Source: an uncultured Anaerolineae bacterium (GTDB taxonomy: Bacteria; Chloroflexota; Anaerolineae; Anaerolineales; UBA4823). Taken from it: a stretch of DNA of 7,612 nucleotides. Below the pieces are notes generated by a model, which was not told the origin of the DNA, did not search any database, and saw only the letters and a program-made list of their open reading frames with translations. Location of the stretch: the NCBI GenBank assembly GCA_937129505.1, contig CAKZNJ010000627.1, forward strand, positions 1 through 7,612, given 5' to 3'. Positions 1 to 6,988 of the stretch are shown in pieces. Position 1 is the stretch's first letter. Each line of letters opens with the position of its first letter. Made by a program: the position numbers and the translations under genes.

Positions 1-222
1 AACGCAATAAGAAAAGCCGACGCTTCATTTGAGTTGAGCGAAAAATTACGTCGCATCCAATGCCCTTATTGCCGCAGCGCAAACCCGGTCGGCGAGTCAA
101 ATTGCATCGCCTGTGGAGCGCCCCTTGGAGACGTACAACCGACCACATGTCTCAAATGCGGCTATGTGGTTACCCCTAGCGAAACCGTCTGTCCCAACTG
201 TAAACAACCGATTAGTATTTGA
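1..222 (+). CDS. C-terminal end of a double zinc-ribbon protein (5' truncated by window edge)
   Basis: The frame is open from base 1 to a TGA at 220-222, giving 73 residues with no stop before the left edge. Four CxxC pairs are seen: CPYC (residues 21-24), CIAC (35-38), CLKC (50-53) and CPNC (64-67). Pairs 1-2 and 3-4 each form one zinc ribbon, the arrangement of small double-zinc-ribbon domains that often sit at the end of larger bacterial proteins. A TTG at 34 could start a 62-residue protein, but no Shine-Dalgarno sequence precedes it and the frame stays open upstream, so I prefer a truncated larger gene. The role is unknown; such ribbons commonly mediate protein or nucleic-acid contacts. 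The gene converges on zwf with 15 bp between the stops, and I see no hairpin terminator between them. Confidence 0.72.
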   Translation, partial: NAIRKADASFELSEKLRRIQCPYCRSANPVGESNCIACGAPLGDVQPTTCLKCGYVVTPSETVCPNCKQPISI

Positions 223-237
223 ACTGCGTCTGTTTCG

Positions 238-1698
238 CTAAAGGATGCGCCACCTGCGTCCATCTCGCTGAATAAAATCATCTACTCCGCTTGGACCCCA
301 GGTGCCAGCTTCATAAACAGGAAAATTCGTTACTTTTGCCTTCTCCCAGGCTTCCAAAATGTCGGTGGTGAATTTCCAAGCTGCTTGCACTTCATCTGCC
401 CGGGTAAATAATGTGGCATCACCCATCATAACATCTAACAGCAACCTTTCGTAAGCCTCAGGTGGCTCAGTCCCAAAGGTGGATACATAATCAAAGGACA
501 TATTGACCGGCGCAATCTGATTTATCGGTCCTGGCGCTTTCGCACCGAAGGTGAGGGTTATTCCTTCATCGGGTTGAATACATAAGATCAATTGGTTGGG
601 AGCGTCGCCAGCCATATTTCGCCAACCAAATAACGACAAGGGGACTTGTTTATACTGGATCGCGATCTCTGTAACACTTCTAGGCAGTCTTTTGCCAGAC
701 CGGATATAAAAAGGCACTCCAGCCCACCGCCAATTATCAATAAAAAGGCGCATTGCCAAAAAAGTTTCTGTAGTGGAATCCAAAGCTACACCCTTTTCGT
801 CTTTATAACCAATGACTCGTTTTCCATCGATCACCCCAGACACGTATTGACCTCGAAAAGTATTCACCAAGGCTTCTTCGTTTTTCAACGGCCGCAGGGC
901 TTGGAGGACCTTGATCTTCTCATCTCGAACGGCATCCGCGGTAAAGGCCACAGGTGCCTCCATGGCTGTTAGGGTTAATAGCTGCAGCAGATGATTTTGA
1001 AAGATGTCACGAATTACGCCTGCTTTTTCATAATATCCTGCTCGATTGCCCACCCCTCCTGTTTCGGCCATGAGAATTTGAACATGATCGACATAGCGAC
1101 GGTTCCATAATGGCTCGAAAATCCCATTGGCAAACCGAAACACTAAAATATTCTGCACAGTTTCCTTGCCCAGATAATGATCGATGCGAAAAATTTGATC
1201 TTCTTCAAATACCTCGTGGACTTTTTCATCAAGAACCATTGCCGAAGCCAGATCGCTCCCATAGGGCTTTTCAATCACAACTCTGACCCAGCCAGAAAAA
1301 TCACGGTTTAGTTCTGCTGATTTTATTCCCTGTAAAATGTCAAGGTAAGCATCCGGCGGCGCCGCAAAGTAATACAAGACATTCTCTATTTGAATTCGCT
1401 GGAGTTCTTGCTTTAAAAGGCGATAGCCATCCCAATTCTGAAAGTCCGATCGAATGTATAAACAATGCTCCAACAAACGGTTTTGGTCTCCCCCTTTGAT
1501 TTCGTCAATGCCCTCCAACGATTGCAGTAAGTGTTCCCGTAAAATCAGGTCATTCCAATCTCGACGAGCAAATCCGAGGATATAAAAAGGGGTTGGCAGG
1601 CGTTGCTTTCGATAAAGATGTTGAAGGGCGGGAATTAATTTTCGGGAGGTGAGGTCACCTGTGACCCCAAATATGACGATGGCAGTTGATTTTTCCAT
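238..1698 (-). CDS. zwf: Glucose-6-phosphate 1-dehydrogenase
   Basis: This 486-residue protein has the usual length for bacterial G6PD, which oxidises glucose 6-phosphate to 6-phosphogluconolactone with NADP+ (or NAD+) in the cytoplasm, the entry step of the oxidative pentose phosphate pathway. The N-terminal Rossmann motif GVTGDLTSRK is at residues 11-20. EKPYG (143-147) and the substrate-site signature RIDHYLGKE (171-179) follow. IFQNHLLQL (232-240) carries the His (236) matching the catalytic base known in the family, and SGKRLP (334-339) is a further conserved block. The ATG at 1698 is preceded on the minus strand by a modest purine-rich AGAGAAG. No 6-phosphogluconolactonase or gnd gene is next to it in this window; anything co-transcribed would have to lie to the left, where the opposite-strand zinc-ribbon gene sits instead. 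It therefore looks monocistronic. Identity is very secure; cofactor preference cannot be read reliably by eye. Confidence 0.97.
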   Translation of the reverse strand: MEKSTAIVIFGVTGDLTSRKLIPALQHLYRKQRLPTPFYILGFARRDWNDLILREHLLQSLEGIDEIKGGDQNRLLEHCLYIRSDFQNWDGYRLLKQELQRIQIENVLYYFAAPPDAYLDILQGIKSAELNRDFSGWVRVVIEKPYGSDLASAMVLDEKVHEVFEEDQIFRIDHYLGKETVQNILVFRFANGIFEPLWNRRYVDHVQILMAETGGVGNRAGYYEKAGVIRDIFQNHLLQLLTLTAMEAPVAFTADAVRDEKIKVLQALRPLKNEEALVNTFRGQYVSGVIDGKRVIGYKDEKGVALDSTTETFLAMRLFIDNWRWAGVPFYIRSGKRLPRSVTEIAIQYKQVPLSLFGWRNMAGDAPNQLILCIQPDEGITLTFGAKAPGPINQIAPVNMSFDYVSTFGTEPPEAYERLLLDVMMGDATLFTRADEVQAAWKFTTDILEAWEKAKVTNFPVYEAGTWGPSGVDDFIQRDGRRWRIL

Positions 1699-1743
1699 TC
1701 TAGCTTCTCTTTAATTGCATTCCCTATTTTATTATGTATGTCA

Positions 1744-1762
1744 AAATAGCTTTATGCTATTT
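1744..1762. promoter_or_regulatory. Perfect 7-5-7 inverted repeat upstream of zwf, possible operator
   Basis: AAATAGC (1744-1750) and GCTATTT (1756-1762) are exact reverse complements separated by TTTAT. The repeat lies about 45 bp upstream of the zwf ATG. On the minus strand a consensus-like TTGACA (-35) occupies 1744-1739, touching the repeat, but the hexamer 17 bp further on (AATGCA) is a poor -10. An alternative -10, CATAAT at 1736-1731, would place its -35 inside the repeat. Either way a protein bound here would be placed to affect zwf transcription. It does not match the FNR/CRP or Rex consensus sites that I know. The region is AT-rich, so a chance palindrome is possible. Confidence 0.3.
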
Positions 1763-1853
1763 GTAACTATTCAATTGGAGCATTCTTTTCTATACTACTT
1801 AGTGTTAAATGAGCGGTATTGTCTTATTTTATCTTAAAAAGTACTCTCTTTTA

Positions 1854-1882
1854 TTGAAAATGACCATCTGCCTAACTCTTAT
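1854..1882 (+). promoter_or_regulatory. Candidate sigma-70-type promoter for the hdr-mvh operon
   Basis: TTGAAA (1854-1859, 5 of 6 to the -35 consensus) is followed after exactly 17 bp by TCTTAT (1877-1882, 4 of 6 to the -10 consensus). This would start transcription near 1889, leaving a leader of about 53 nt before the hdrC TTG. It is the best-spaced pair I found on the plus strand between zwf and hdrC. The call rests only on consensus matching in AT-rich DNA. Confidence 0.3.
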
Positions 1883-1891
1883 CCCATATTC

Positions 1892-1911
1892 AGCAAGTAG
1901 ACCGACTTGCT
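1892..1911 (+). promoter_or_regulatory. Perfect 7-6-7 inverted repeat in the hdrC leader
   Basis: AGCAAGT (1892-1898) and ACTTGCT (1905-1911) are exact reverse complements around the 6-nt loop AGACCG. The element ends 30 bp before the hdrC start and 18 bp before the Shine-Dalgarno sequence, so as RNA it would be a short hairpin near the 5' end of the message without covering the ribosome site. No U-run follows, so it is not an intrinsic terminator. If the candidate promoter at 1854-1882 is correct, the repeat lies just after the transcription start, a typical position for a repressor operator. Operator and 5' stabilising hairpin are both open. Confidence 0.38.
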
Positions 1912-1929
1912 CAAAACCACAGACCTAAA

Positions 1930-1935
1930 AGGAGG
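1930..1935 (+). promoter_or_regulatory. Ribosome binding site fixing the TTG start of hdrC
   Basis: AGGAGG lies 6 bp before the TTG at 1942, inside the longer purine run AAAAGGAGGTG. This strong, ideally spaced site supports TTG as the true start. The next in-frame ATG (codon 51) lies beyond the first iron-sulfur motif and would destroy it. Confidence 0.85.
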
Positions 1936-1941
1936 TGCTCT

Positions 1942-2529
1942 TTGTCATCCGTAAGCGTTTCTCCAACTCAGGAAGGGAGCCGGCAAAAAACGTTTCTAGA
2001 AGAAGTCATCGAGCAAACACCTGGTGACTGCCACCTTCTGAACTGCATCCAATGTGGCACGTGTGGAGGTTCTTGCCCCTCAGGACAAGACATGGACCAC
2101 ACACCACGGGCTATTTTTGCGATGATTTCCGCCGGGCTAAAGAAGGAAGTTCTAAAAAGTAACACACCATGGTTTTGCGTCTCGTGTTATTACTGTACTG
2201 TACGCTGCCCTCAGTCTGTCCACATTACAGACATCATGTACACCCTCAAGCGCCTAGCGGTCAAAGAACAAATATATGACGATTCAAAAGCTCCGGATTT
2301 CTCAAAAACATTCATCGATTGGGTTGAGAATTATGGTCGCGCTTTTGAACTTGGCTTGATGTCCATGCACATGATTAAGCATAACCCCTTTGGTGTTTTC
2401 AAAATGGCTGGAATGGGAATGGGGATGATCTCCAAAGGACGGATGGCATTTACACCCACGCGCATCAAAGGCATGGACAATCTCAAAGCCATACTGAATA
2501 AAGCCAAAGAACTGGAGGCAACAGCATGA
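1942..2529 (+). CDS. hdrC: Heterodisulfide reductase subunit C-like iron-sulfur protein
   Basis: This 195-residue protein carries two classical [4Fe-4S] motifs, CxxCxxCxxxCP at Cys35/38/41/45 and again at Cys79/82/85/89, with the HdrC-type spacing and the WFC-V-SCYYCT context of the second motif. In characterised HdrABC complexes HdrC is the electron wire from the flavoprotein HdrA to the catalytic subunit HdrB. There is no signal peptide or membrane segment, so it is cytoplasmic; fusion to a cytochrome b-like HdrE part is absent. The start is a TTG with a strong Shine-Dalgarno sequence. A methionine- and glycine-rich patch (MAGMGMGMIS) lies near residues 154-163. It is the first gene of the operon and its TGA overlaps the hdrB ATG in an ATGA, implying translational coupling. 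Confidence 0.93.
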   Translation: MSSVSVSPTQEGSRQKTFLEEVIEQTPGDCHLLNCIQCGTCGGSCPSGQDMDHTPRAIFAMISAGLKKEVLKSNTPWFCVSCYYCTVRCPQSVHITDIMYTLKRLAVKEQIYDDSKAPDFSKTFIDWVENYGRAFELGLMSMHMIKHNPFGVFKMAGMGMGMISKGRMAFTPTRIKGMDNLKAILNKAKELEATA

Positions 2530-3494
2530 AATACAGCTACTTCCCCGGATGCTCTCTTGAACGGAACGCTGCTGCGTACCACACCTCAGCGATGGCTATT
2601 GCGAAGCCGTTAGGTATGGAGTTCATTGAGGTAGATGATTGGAACTGTTGCGGCGCAACCGAATATGTCTCCTTAAACCTTACTGCCTCCTATGCCCTAA
2701 TTGCTCGCAATTTAGCCCAGGCTGCAAAGGAGACCAGCACACAACAATTGGTTGCACCTTGCAGTGCATGTTATTTGAACCTCAAGAAATGCGATGCCTA
2801 TATGAAAGAGAGTGCTTCGCTGGAAGAAAAGATCAATACTGCTTTAGCAGCGGGCGGTCTTTCTTATAAGGGCGGCACCCTAAAGGTTCGTCACCTGTTG
2901 GATGTTGTTGTAAATGACATCGGATATGACGCCATTGCAGAAAAAGTAACCAAACCTCTGAAAGGCCTGCGCATCGCCCCTTATTACGGCTGCATGATCG
3001 TTCGTCCGAAACTGAGCGAGAATGGCACCTTCGACAATCCAGAGTATCCCACCACGTTGGATAAGCTGCTCAAAGTTTTGGGTGCCACGGTCATTGATTT
3101 TCCCTTGAAGGCACATTGCTGCGGAGGCCATATGACCCAAATCAGCGAAAGCACCGGTTTTGAGCTAATCCGGCGCTTGATTAAAGCAGCTTCCGATTAT
3201 AGAGCGGATCTCATTGTAACCCTTTGCCCGATGTGCCAATTGAACCTAGATGCCTTCCAAGGCGCAATGAACGCCTATTTCAACACCCAATATCACATGC
3301 CCGTACTCTACTTCACTCAAATGATCGGCTTAGCCTTTGGTTTGGATGCAGCCAGCTTAGGCATCGGCACAGAGTTGGTGGACGCTCGTCCAGCCCTCTC
3401 TAAAATCGGAATAGAAGTACCAGAAGCCGAGCTGGTCATCAAGAAACCACCAAAAGAGGCCCTGCCAATGCCATCTATGCCGGAGGAGAAATAA
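2526..3494 (+). CDS. hdrB: Heterodisulfide reductase subunit B-like catalytic protein (two CCG domains)
   Basis: This 322-residue protein has two complete CCG cysteine-rich domains. The first has Cys9, Cys41-Cys42, Cys79 and Cys82 (CX31CCX36CxxC); the second has Cys156, Cys198-Cys199, Cys234 and Cys237 (CX41CCX34CxxC). In methanogen HdrB these motifs hold two noncubane [4Fe-4S] clusters that reduce the CoM-S-S-CoB heterodisulfide. No cysteine of either motif is missing, so disulfide reduction, or another two-electron reduction, is plausible here; the substrate cannot be inferred. The start (PGCSLERNA) matches the usual HdrB N-terminus. After the last conserved block a roughly 50-residue tail ends in a Pro/Lys/Glu-rich stretch, a little longer than in compact HdrB proteins. 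It overlaps hdrC by 4 bp and is followed by hdrA after 3 bp. Confidence 0.94.
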   Translation: MKYSYFPGCSLERNAAAYHTSAMAIAKPLGMEFIEVDDWNCCGATEYVSLNLTASYALIARNLAQAAKETSTQQLVAPCSACYLNLKKCDAYMKESASLEEKINTALAAGGLSYKGGTLKVRHLLDVVVNDIGYDAIAEKVTKPLKGLRIAPYYGCMIVRPKLSENGTFDNPEYPTTLDKLLKVLGATVIDFPLKAHCCGGHMTQISESTGFELIRRLIKAASDYRADLIVTLCPMCQLNLDAFQGAMNAYFNTQYHMPVLYFTQMIGLAFGLDAASLGIGTELVDARPALSKIGIEVPEAELVIKKPPKEALPMPSMPEEK

Positions 3495-3497
3495 GCC

Positions 3498-5507
3498 ATG
3501 TCAAACGAGAAAATTGGTGTCTACATTTGTCATTGTGGGAGCAACATTGCAGGAACTGTGGATGTTGTGGAAGTTTCCCGTTGGGCAGGCGAAACGCTGA
3601 AAGATCGTGGCGTGGTTGTCTCACGGGATTACAAATTTATGTGCTCCAGTCTTGGTCAGGAACTTATTCAAAAGGACATCAAAGAACTCGGCCTAACCCG
3701 GGTTGTTGTGGCGGCCTGTTCCCCGCACCTTCATGAGCAAACCTTCCGCAACGCCTGTAAAGAAGGCGGATTAAATCCCTATCTATGTGAGCTAGTTTCC
3801 ATCCGTGAGCAGTGTTCGTGGATTCACCCCGACAAAGCCGTGGGCACGGAAAAAGCAAAAGCGATAGTGTCCGGTGGCGTCGAAAAAGTGATTTGGGATG
3901 AACCACTCGAACCCTTGCGTGTTCCAATAAATCCGGTCACCTTGGTCGTTGGAGGAGGCATAGCCGGTATTCAAGCCGCGCTTGAAGTTGCCAACTCCGG
4001 CTATCCAGTGATTATGGTAGAGCGTGAGCCGTCCATTGGCGGACACATGGCTCAATTTGACAAAACCTTCCCCACTTTGGACTGCTCCGCCTGTATCTTG
4101 ACTCCGAGGATGGTTGAAGTCGGCTCTCACCCCAATATTAAACTTTTCAGCTATGCAGAAGTCGTCAACGTGAGTGGTTATGTGGGCAACTTCCAAGTAA
4201 CCGTGAAACAAAAAGCCCGCTCAGTAACCACTGAACTATGCACGGGCTGTGGTATTTGCCAAGAGAAATGTCCCAAAAAGGTTATCGACCCAGTCTTCGA
4301 AGCTGGGCTTGGTTACCGAAAAGCCGTTTATACTCCCTTCCCTCAGGCAGTGCCTAAATATCCTATAATCGACAGAGAAAATTGCACCTACTTCCACAAA
4401 GGAACTTGTAAAGCCTGCGAGAAGTTCTGTCCAACTGGAGCAATCAATTTCGAACAAGAAGATGAGTATTTGACGTTTGATGTTGGACAAATTATCCTTG
4501 CTACGGGTTGGGATCTGTTCGATGCCCGTCGCATTCCCCAATATGGTTACGGGAGACTGGCTAATGTCTTCACCAGCCTAGAGTTTGAACGCCTAACCAA
4601 TGCTGCTGGTCCGACCGGGGGAAAAATTGTCCTGCGTGATGGCGTTACGGTTCCGAAGTCTGTCGCCATTATTCACTGTGTTGGCAGTCGTGACAAAAAT
4701 TACAACCCCTACTGCTCTGCGATCTGCTGTATGCAGAGCTTGAAGTTCGCTCATCTCGTCCATGAACGGACAGGTGCCGAGGTGTACAATTTCTACATTG
4801 ACATGCGTACACCCGCCAAGGGGTACGAGGAATTCTACCAACGCCTACTCGAAGAGAGGACGCACTTCATCCGTGGAAAAGTAGCCGAAGTCACTGATGC
4901 TGCTCGTTATCCTGGCGAAGAAGGTAAATTGATCGTTCAAGCAGAAAACACGCTCTTCGGCAAGCAAATGCGCGTTCCAGTGGATATGGTTATCCTCTCT
5001 GCAGCCCTAGAACCTCGCCATGATTTCAAAGAGGTAGCCCGTCTGTTCGGTATCTCATGCAGTGAAGAGGGTTGGTTGATTGAACGCCATCCCAAGCTAG
5101 ATCCTGTCGCCACCATGACGGAAGGGATTTACATCGCTGGCTGCGCCCAAGGTCCAAAAGATATTCCAGCTAGCGTAGCCCAAGGAGCTGCGGCGGCTGC
5201 TCGTGTGGTTGGCAAAATCCAACAGAAAGAAATTACCATGGAGCCAATTCGCGCCTCAATCGATCAGGACAAATGCTCCGGTTGCCGCATCTGTAACAAC
5301 ATGTGCCCCTTCAATGCTATTAGCTTCATCGAGGATCGCATGGTGTCTGAAGTCAACCCAGCTCTCTGTCAAGGATGTGGAACCTGTGTTGCAGCTTGTC
5401 CGGCGGGTGCAATCTCAGGTACAGTATTCAGCGATCAAGCTATTTTGGCTCAGTTAGATGGCTTATTGCTCAACAATGTCAAAGCCATTGACCTCACACC
5501 CGCATAG
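3498..5507 (+). CDS. hdrA: Heterodisulfide reductase subunit A-like FAD/iron-sulfur protein (electron bifurcation)
   Basis: At 669 residues this has the normal full length for HdrA. The N-terminal HdrA-specific domain begins with CHCGSNIAGTVDV (11-23) and includes Cys49 and Cys74. A dinucleotide-fold motif GGGIAG (152-157) binds FAD, followed by the HdrA hallmark DCSAC (195-199). Ferredoxin-type motifs lie at Cys248/251/254/258, at Cys296/304/307/311, and as a C-terminal pair at Cys593/596/599/603 and Cys624/627/630/634. The conserved HCVGSRD (393-399) and YCSAICCM (405-412) are present. In the characterised complex HdrA takes electrons from MvhD and bifurcates them at FAD to ferredoxin and to HdrC/HdrB. 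It is not fused to MvhD, which is encoded next. The ATG is preceded by GGAGGAG (3482-3488) lying in the end of hdrB. Confidence 0.96.
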   Translation: MSNEKIGVYICHCGSNIAGTVDVVEVSRWAGETLKDRGVVVSRDYKFMCSSLGQELIQKDIKELGLTRVVVAACSPHLHEQTFRNACKEGGLNPYLCELVSIREQCSWIHPDKAVGTEKAKAIVSGGVEKVIWDEPLEPLRVPINPVTLVVGGGIAGIQAALEVANSGYPVIMVEREPSIGGHMAQFDKTFPTLDCSACILTPRMVEVGSHPNIKLFSYAEVVNVSGYVGNFQVTVKQKARSVTTELCTGCGICQEKCPKKVIDPVFEAGLGYRKAVYTPFPQAVPKYPIIDRENCTYFHKGTCKACEKFCPTGAINFEQEDEYLTFDVGQIILATGWDLFDARRIPQYGYGRLANVFTSLEFERLTNAAGPTGGKIVLRDGVTVPKSVAIIHCVGSRDKNYNPYCSAICCMQSLKFAHLVHERTGAEVYNFYIDMRTPAKGYEEFYQRLLEERTHFIRGKVAEVTDAARYPGEEGKLIVQAENTLFGKQMRVPVDMVILSAALEPRHDFKEVARLFGISCSEEGWLIERHPKLDPVATMTEGIYIAGCAQGPKDIPASVAQGAAAAARVVGKIQQKEITMEPIRASIDQDKCSGCRICNNMCPFNAISFIEDRMVSEVNPALCQGCGTCVAACPAGAISGTVFSDQAILAQLDGLLLNNVKAIDLTPA

Positions 5508-5524
5508 AGCATAGGAGGAAAGGA

Positions 5525-5992
5525 ATGACTGAACAGTTTGAACCTGTAATCATTGGATTTACCTGCAACTGGTGCAGTTACCGTGCAGCGGACATGGCAG
5601 GCATGGGGCGGATTAAATATGCACCGAATATCCGATTGATTCGCTTGATGTGTTCCGGCAGACTCGATCCGACCTTTGTTATCAAGGCATTCGCTGGCGG
5701 AGCAGACGGTGTCTTGGTATCTGGTTGCCACCCCGGTGATTGTCACTACATCGAACAAAATTACAAAGCAATGCGCCGTTTTTATTTACTCAAAAAACTG
5801 CTCACCCAAATGGGGATCGAACCTGCTCGCCTAAAGCTGCTCTGGGCAAGCGCTGCAGAGGGTCAAATCTTTGCTGATGAAGTGACCAAATTCACAGAAG
5901 AGGTGCGAGCTCTCGGCCCACTTAATTGGAATCCTTCGGCCGCTCTTCAAGCTGAAGCTAGTTTTCATGTACCTGCGGAGGTGGCAGCATGA
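5525..5992 (+). CDS. mvhD: MvhD-type [2Fe-2S] hydrogenase electron-transfer subunit
   Basis: This 155-residue protein has the short MvhD/FlpD fold with five conserved cysteines: FTCNWCSYRAAD gives Cys14 and Cys17, RLMCSGR gives Cys43, and VSGCHPGDCHY gives Cys68 and Cys73. In MvhADG-HdrABC this subunit holds a [2Fe-2S] cluster and links the hydrogenase small subunit to HdrA. Its position between hdrA and the hydrogenase genes matches that bridging role. The ATG has a clear AGGAGG (5513-5518) 6 bp upstream, in the 17-bp gap after hdrA. The last 25 or so residues are an Ala-rich tail without recognised features. Its TGA overlaps the mvhG ATG as ATGA. MvhD-like proteins also partner formate dehydrogenases, but here the following genes settle the partner as a hydrogenase. 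Confidence 0.94.
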   Translation: MTEQFEPVIIGFTCNWCSYRAADMAGMGRIKYAPNIRLIRLMCSGRLDPTFVIKAFAGGADGVLVSGCHPGDCHYIEQNYKAMRRFYLLKKLLTQMGIEPARLKLLWASAAEGQIFADEVTKFTEEVRALGPLNWNPSAALQAEASFHVPAEVAA

Positions 5993-6978
5993 CATCGAAC
6001 GGTAAACCGAAATTTGCAATGTATTGGGCAGCTTCGTGCGGTGGTTGCGAAATAGCTGTGCTAAACATCCATGAAAAAATCTTGGATGTAGACGCCAACT
6101 TTGACGTAGTTTTCTGGCCCGTTGCCATGGACGCCAAATACAAGGACGTCGAAGCAATGGAGGATGGTTCGATTCTTCTCACTCTTTTCAATGGCGCAAT
6201 CCGCAATGAGGAGAACGAACATATTGCCAAACTATTGCGCCAGAAGTCCCAGATCCTTGTCGCCTTCGGTTCTTGCGCCACGGAAGGTTGTATGCCAGCA
6301 TTGGCAAACCTTACCCCAATCGAAGAAGTGTTTGAGACGTATTATTCAACCATCTCAACGGACAATCCACAACATATTCACCCCCAACCGGTCTACAAAG
6401 TTCCCGAAGGGGAAATCTACATCCCCAAACTTTTCCCCATCGTTCGAACTCTCGATCAAGTGGTAGAGGTTGATTATTATATGCCCGGCTGTCCGCCTGA
6501 ATCCCATCAAATCGCAGCAGTGATCGATTTGGTGATTGATGTTTTACAGGGCAAAGCAGCTCTGCCACCCAAAGGAACCGTGATCGGTGCAGGAGGTTCG
6601 ACGGTTTGCGACGATTGTCCGCGAAAGAGAGATGTCAAGAAAATCCGTGAATTCAAACGTATCCAAGGCGTCATCTTGGACCCAGAAATCTGTATATTAG
6701 AGCAAGGCGTGATTTGCAGTGGTCCAGCCACAAGAAATGGGTGTGGCGCTTTATGTCCCCAAGCTGGTTCACCCTGCATTGGGTGCTATGGGCCAGCCGA
6801 GGGGGTCATTGATTACGGCGCAAGATTGCTGACAGCCGTCGCATCGGTAATTGATAGCAACGATCCTGAGGAGATCGAGCGTATTATCGATGGTATCCCG
6901 GATCCAGCTGGGATGTTCTATCGCTTCAATTTAGGCGGTTCTTTGCTGCGCGCAAGTAAATCTGCCTGGGCAAAATAA
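5989..6978 (+). CDS. mvhG: [NiFe] hydrogenase small subunit, group 3c (MvhG type)
   Basis: This 329-residue protein is the electron-transferring small subunit. The proximal [4Fe-4S] cluster is given by SCGGC (Cys17, Cys20), GSCATEGC (Cys96) and MPGCPPE (Cys168). The C-terminal half has eight more cysteines (207, 210, 235, 243, 252, 256, 263, 266), enough for the medial and distal clusters of the group 3 (F420/Mvh-like) small subunits. There is no Tat signal or C-terminal membrane helix, which fits a soluble cytoplasmic enzyme and excludes a periplasmic uptake hydrogenase. The sequence alone could also suit an F420-reducing FrhG, but adjacent mvhD and hdrABC favour the Hdr-linked type. GGAGGTGG (5977-5984) at the end of mvhD is the ribosome site. 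Confidence 0.93.
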   Translation: MTSNGKPKFAMYWAASCGGCEIAVLNIHEKILDVDANFDVVFWPVAMDAKYKDVEAMEDGSILLTLFNGAIRNEENEHIAKLLRQKSQILVAFGSCATEGCMPALANLTPIEEVFETYYSTISTDNPQHIHPQPVYKVPEGEIYIPKLFPIVRTLDQVVEVDYYMPGCPPESHQIAAVIDLVIDVLQGKAALPPKGTVIGAGGSTVCDDCPRKRDVKKIREFKRIQGVILDPEICILEQGVICSGPATRNGCGALCPQAGSPCIGCYGPAEGVIDYGARLLTAVASVIDSNDPEEIERIIDGIPDPAGMFYRFNLGGSLLRASKSAWAK

Positions 6979-6988
6979 GGAGGTATAG

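Noticed and set aside
220..240. Bidirectional terminator between the convergent zinc-ribbon gene and zwf
   Set aside because: The 15-bp gap and its flanks show no stable inverted repeat followed by a T-run on either strand.
646..972. A plus-strand protein of about 108 residues inside zwf
   Set aside because: It lies wholly within the strongly conserved zwf gene on the other strand, has no ribosome site and resembles no known family. The other overlapping frames in the hdr and mvh genes were dismissed for the same reason.
1775..1796. TTGGAG and TATACT as a promoter for the right-hand operon
   Set aside because: The two hexamers are only 10 bp apart, and the position 17 bp upstream of TATACT has no good -35. 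The pair at 1854-1882 is better spaced.
3498..5507. Selenocysteine or an HdrA-MvhD fusion
   Set aside because: The frame has no internal TGA, the conserved positions are ordinary cysteines, and MvhD is encoded by its own gene with its own ribosome site.
5989..6978. F420-reducing hydrogenase small subunit (FrhG) or a periplasmic HyaA-type subunit
   Set aside because: There is no FrhB gene and no Tat signal; the MvhD and HdrABC neighbours fit the Hdr-linked group 3c enzyme instead.
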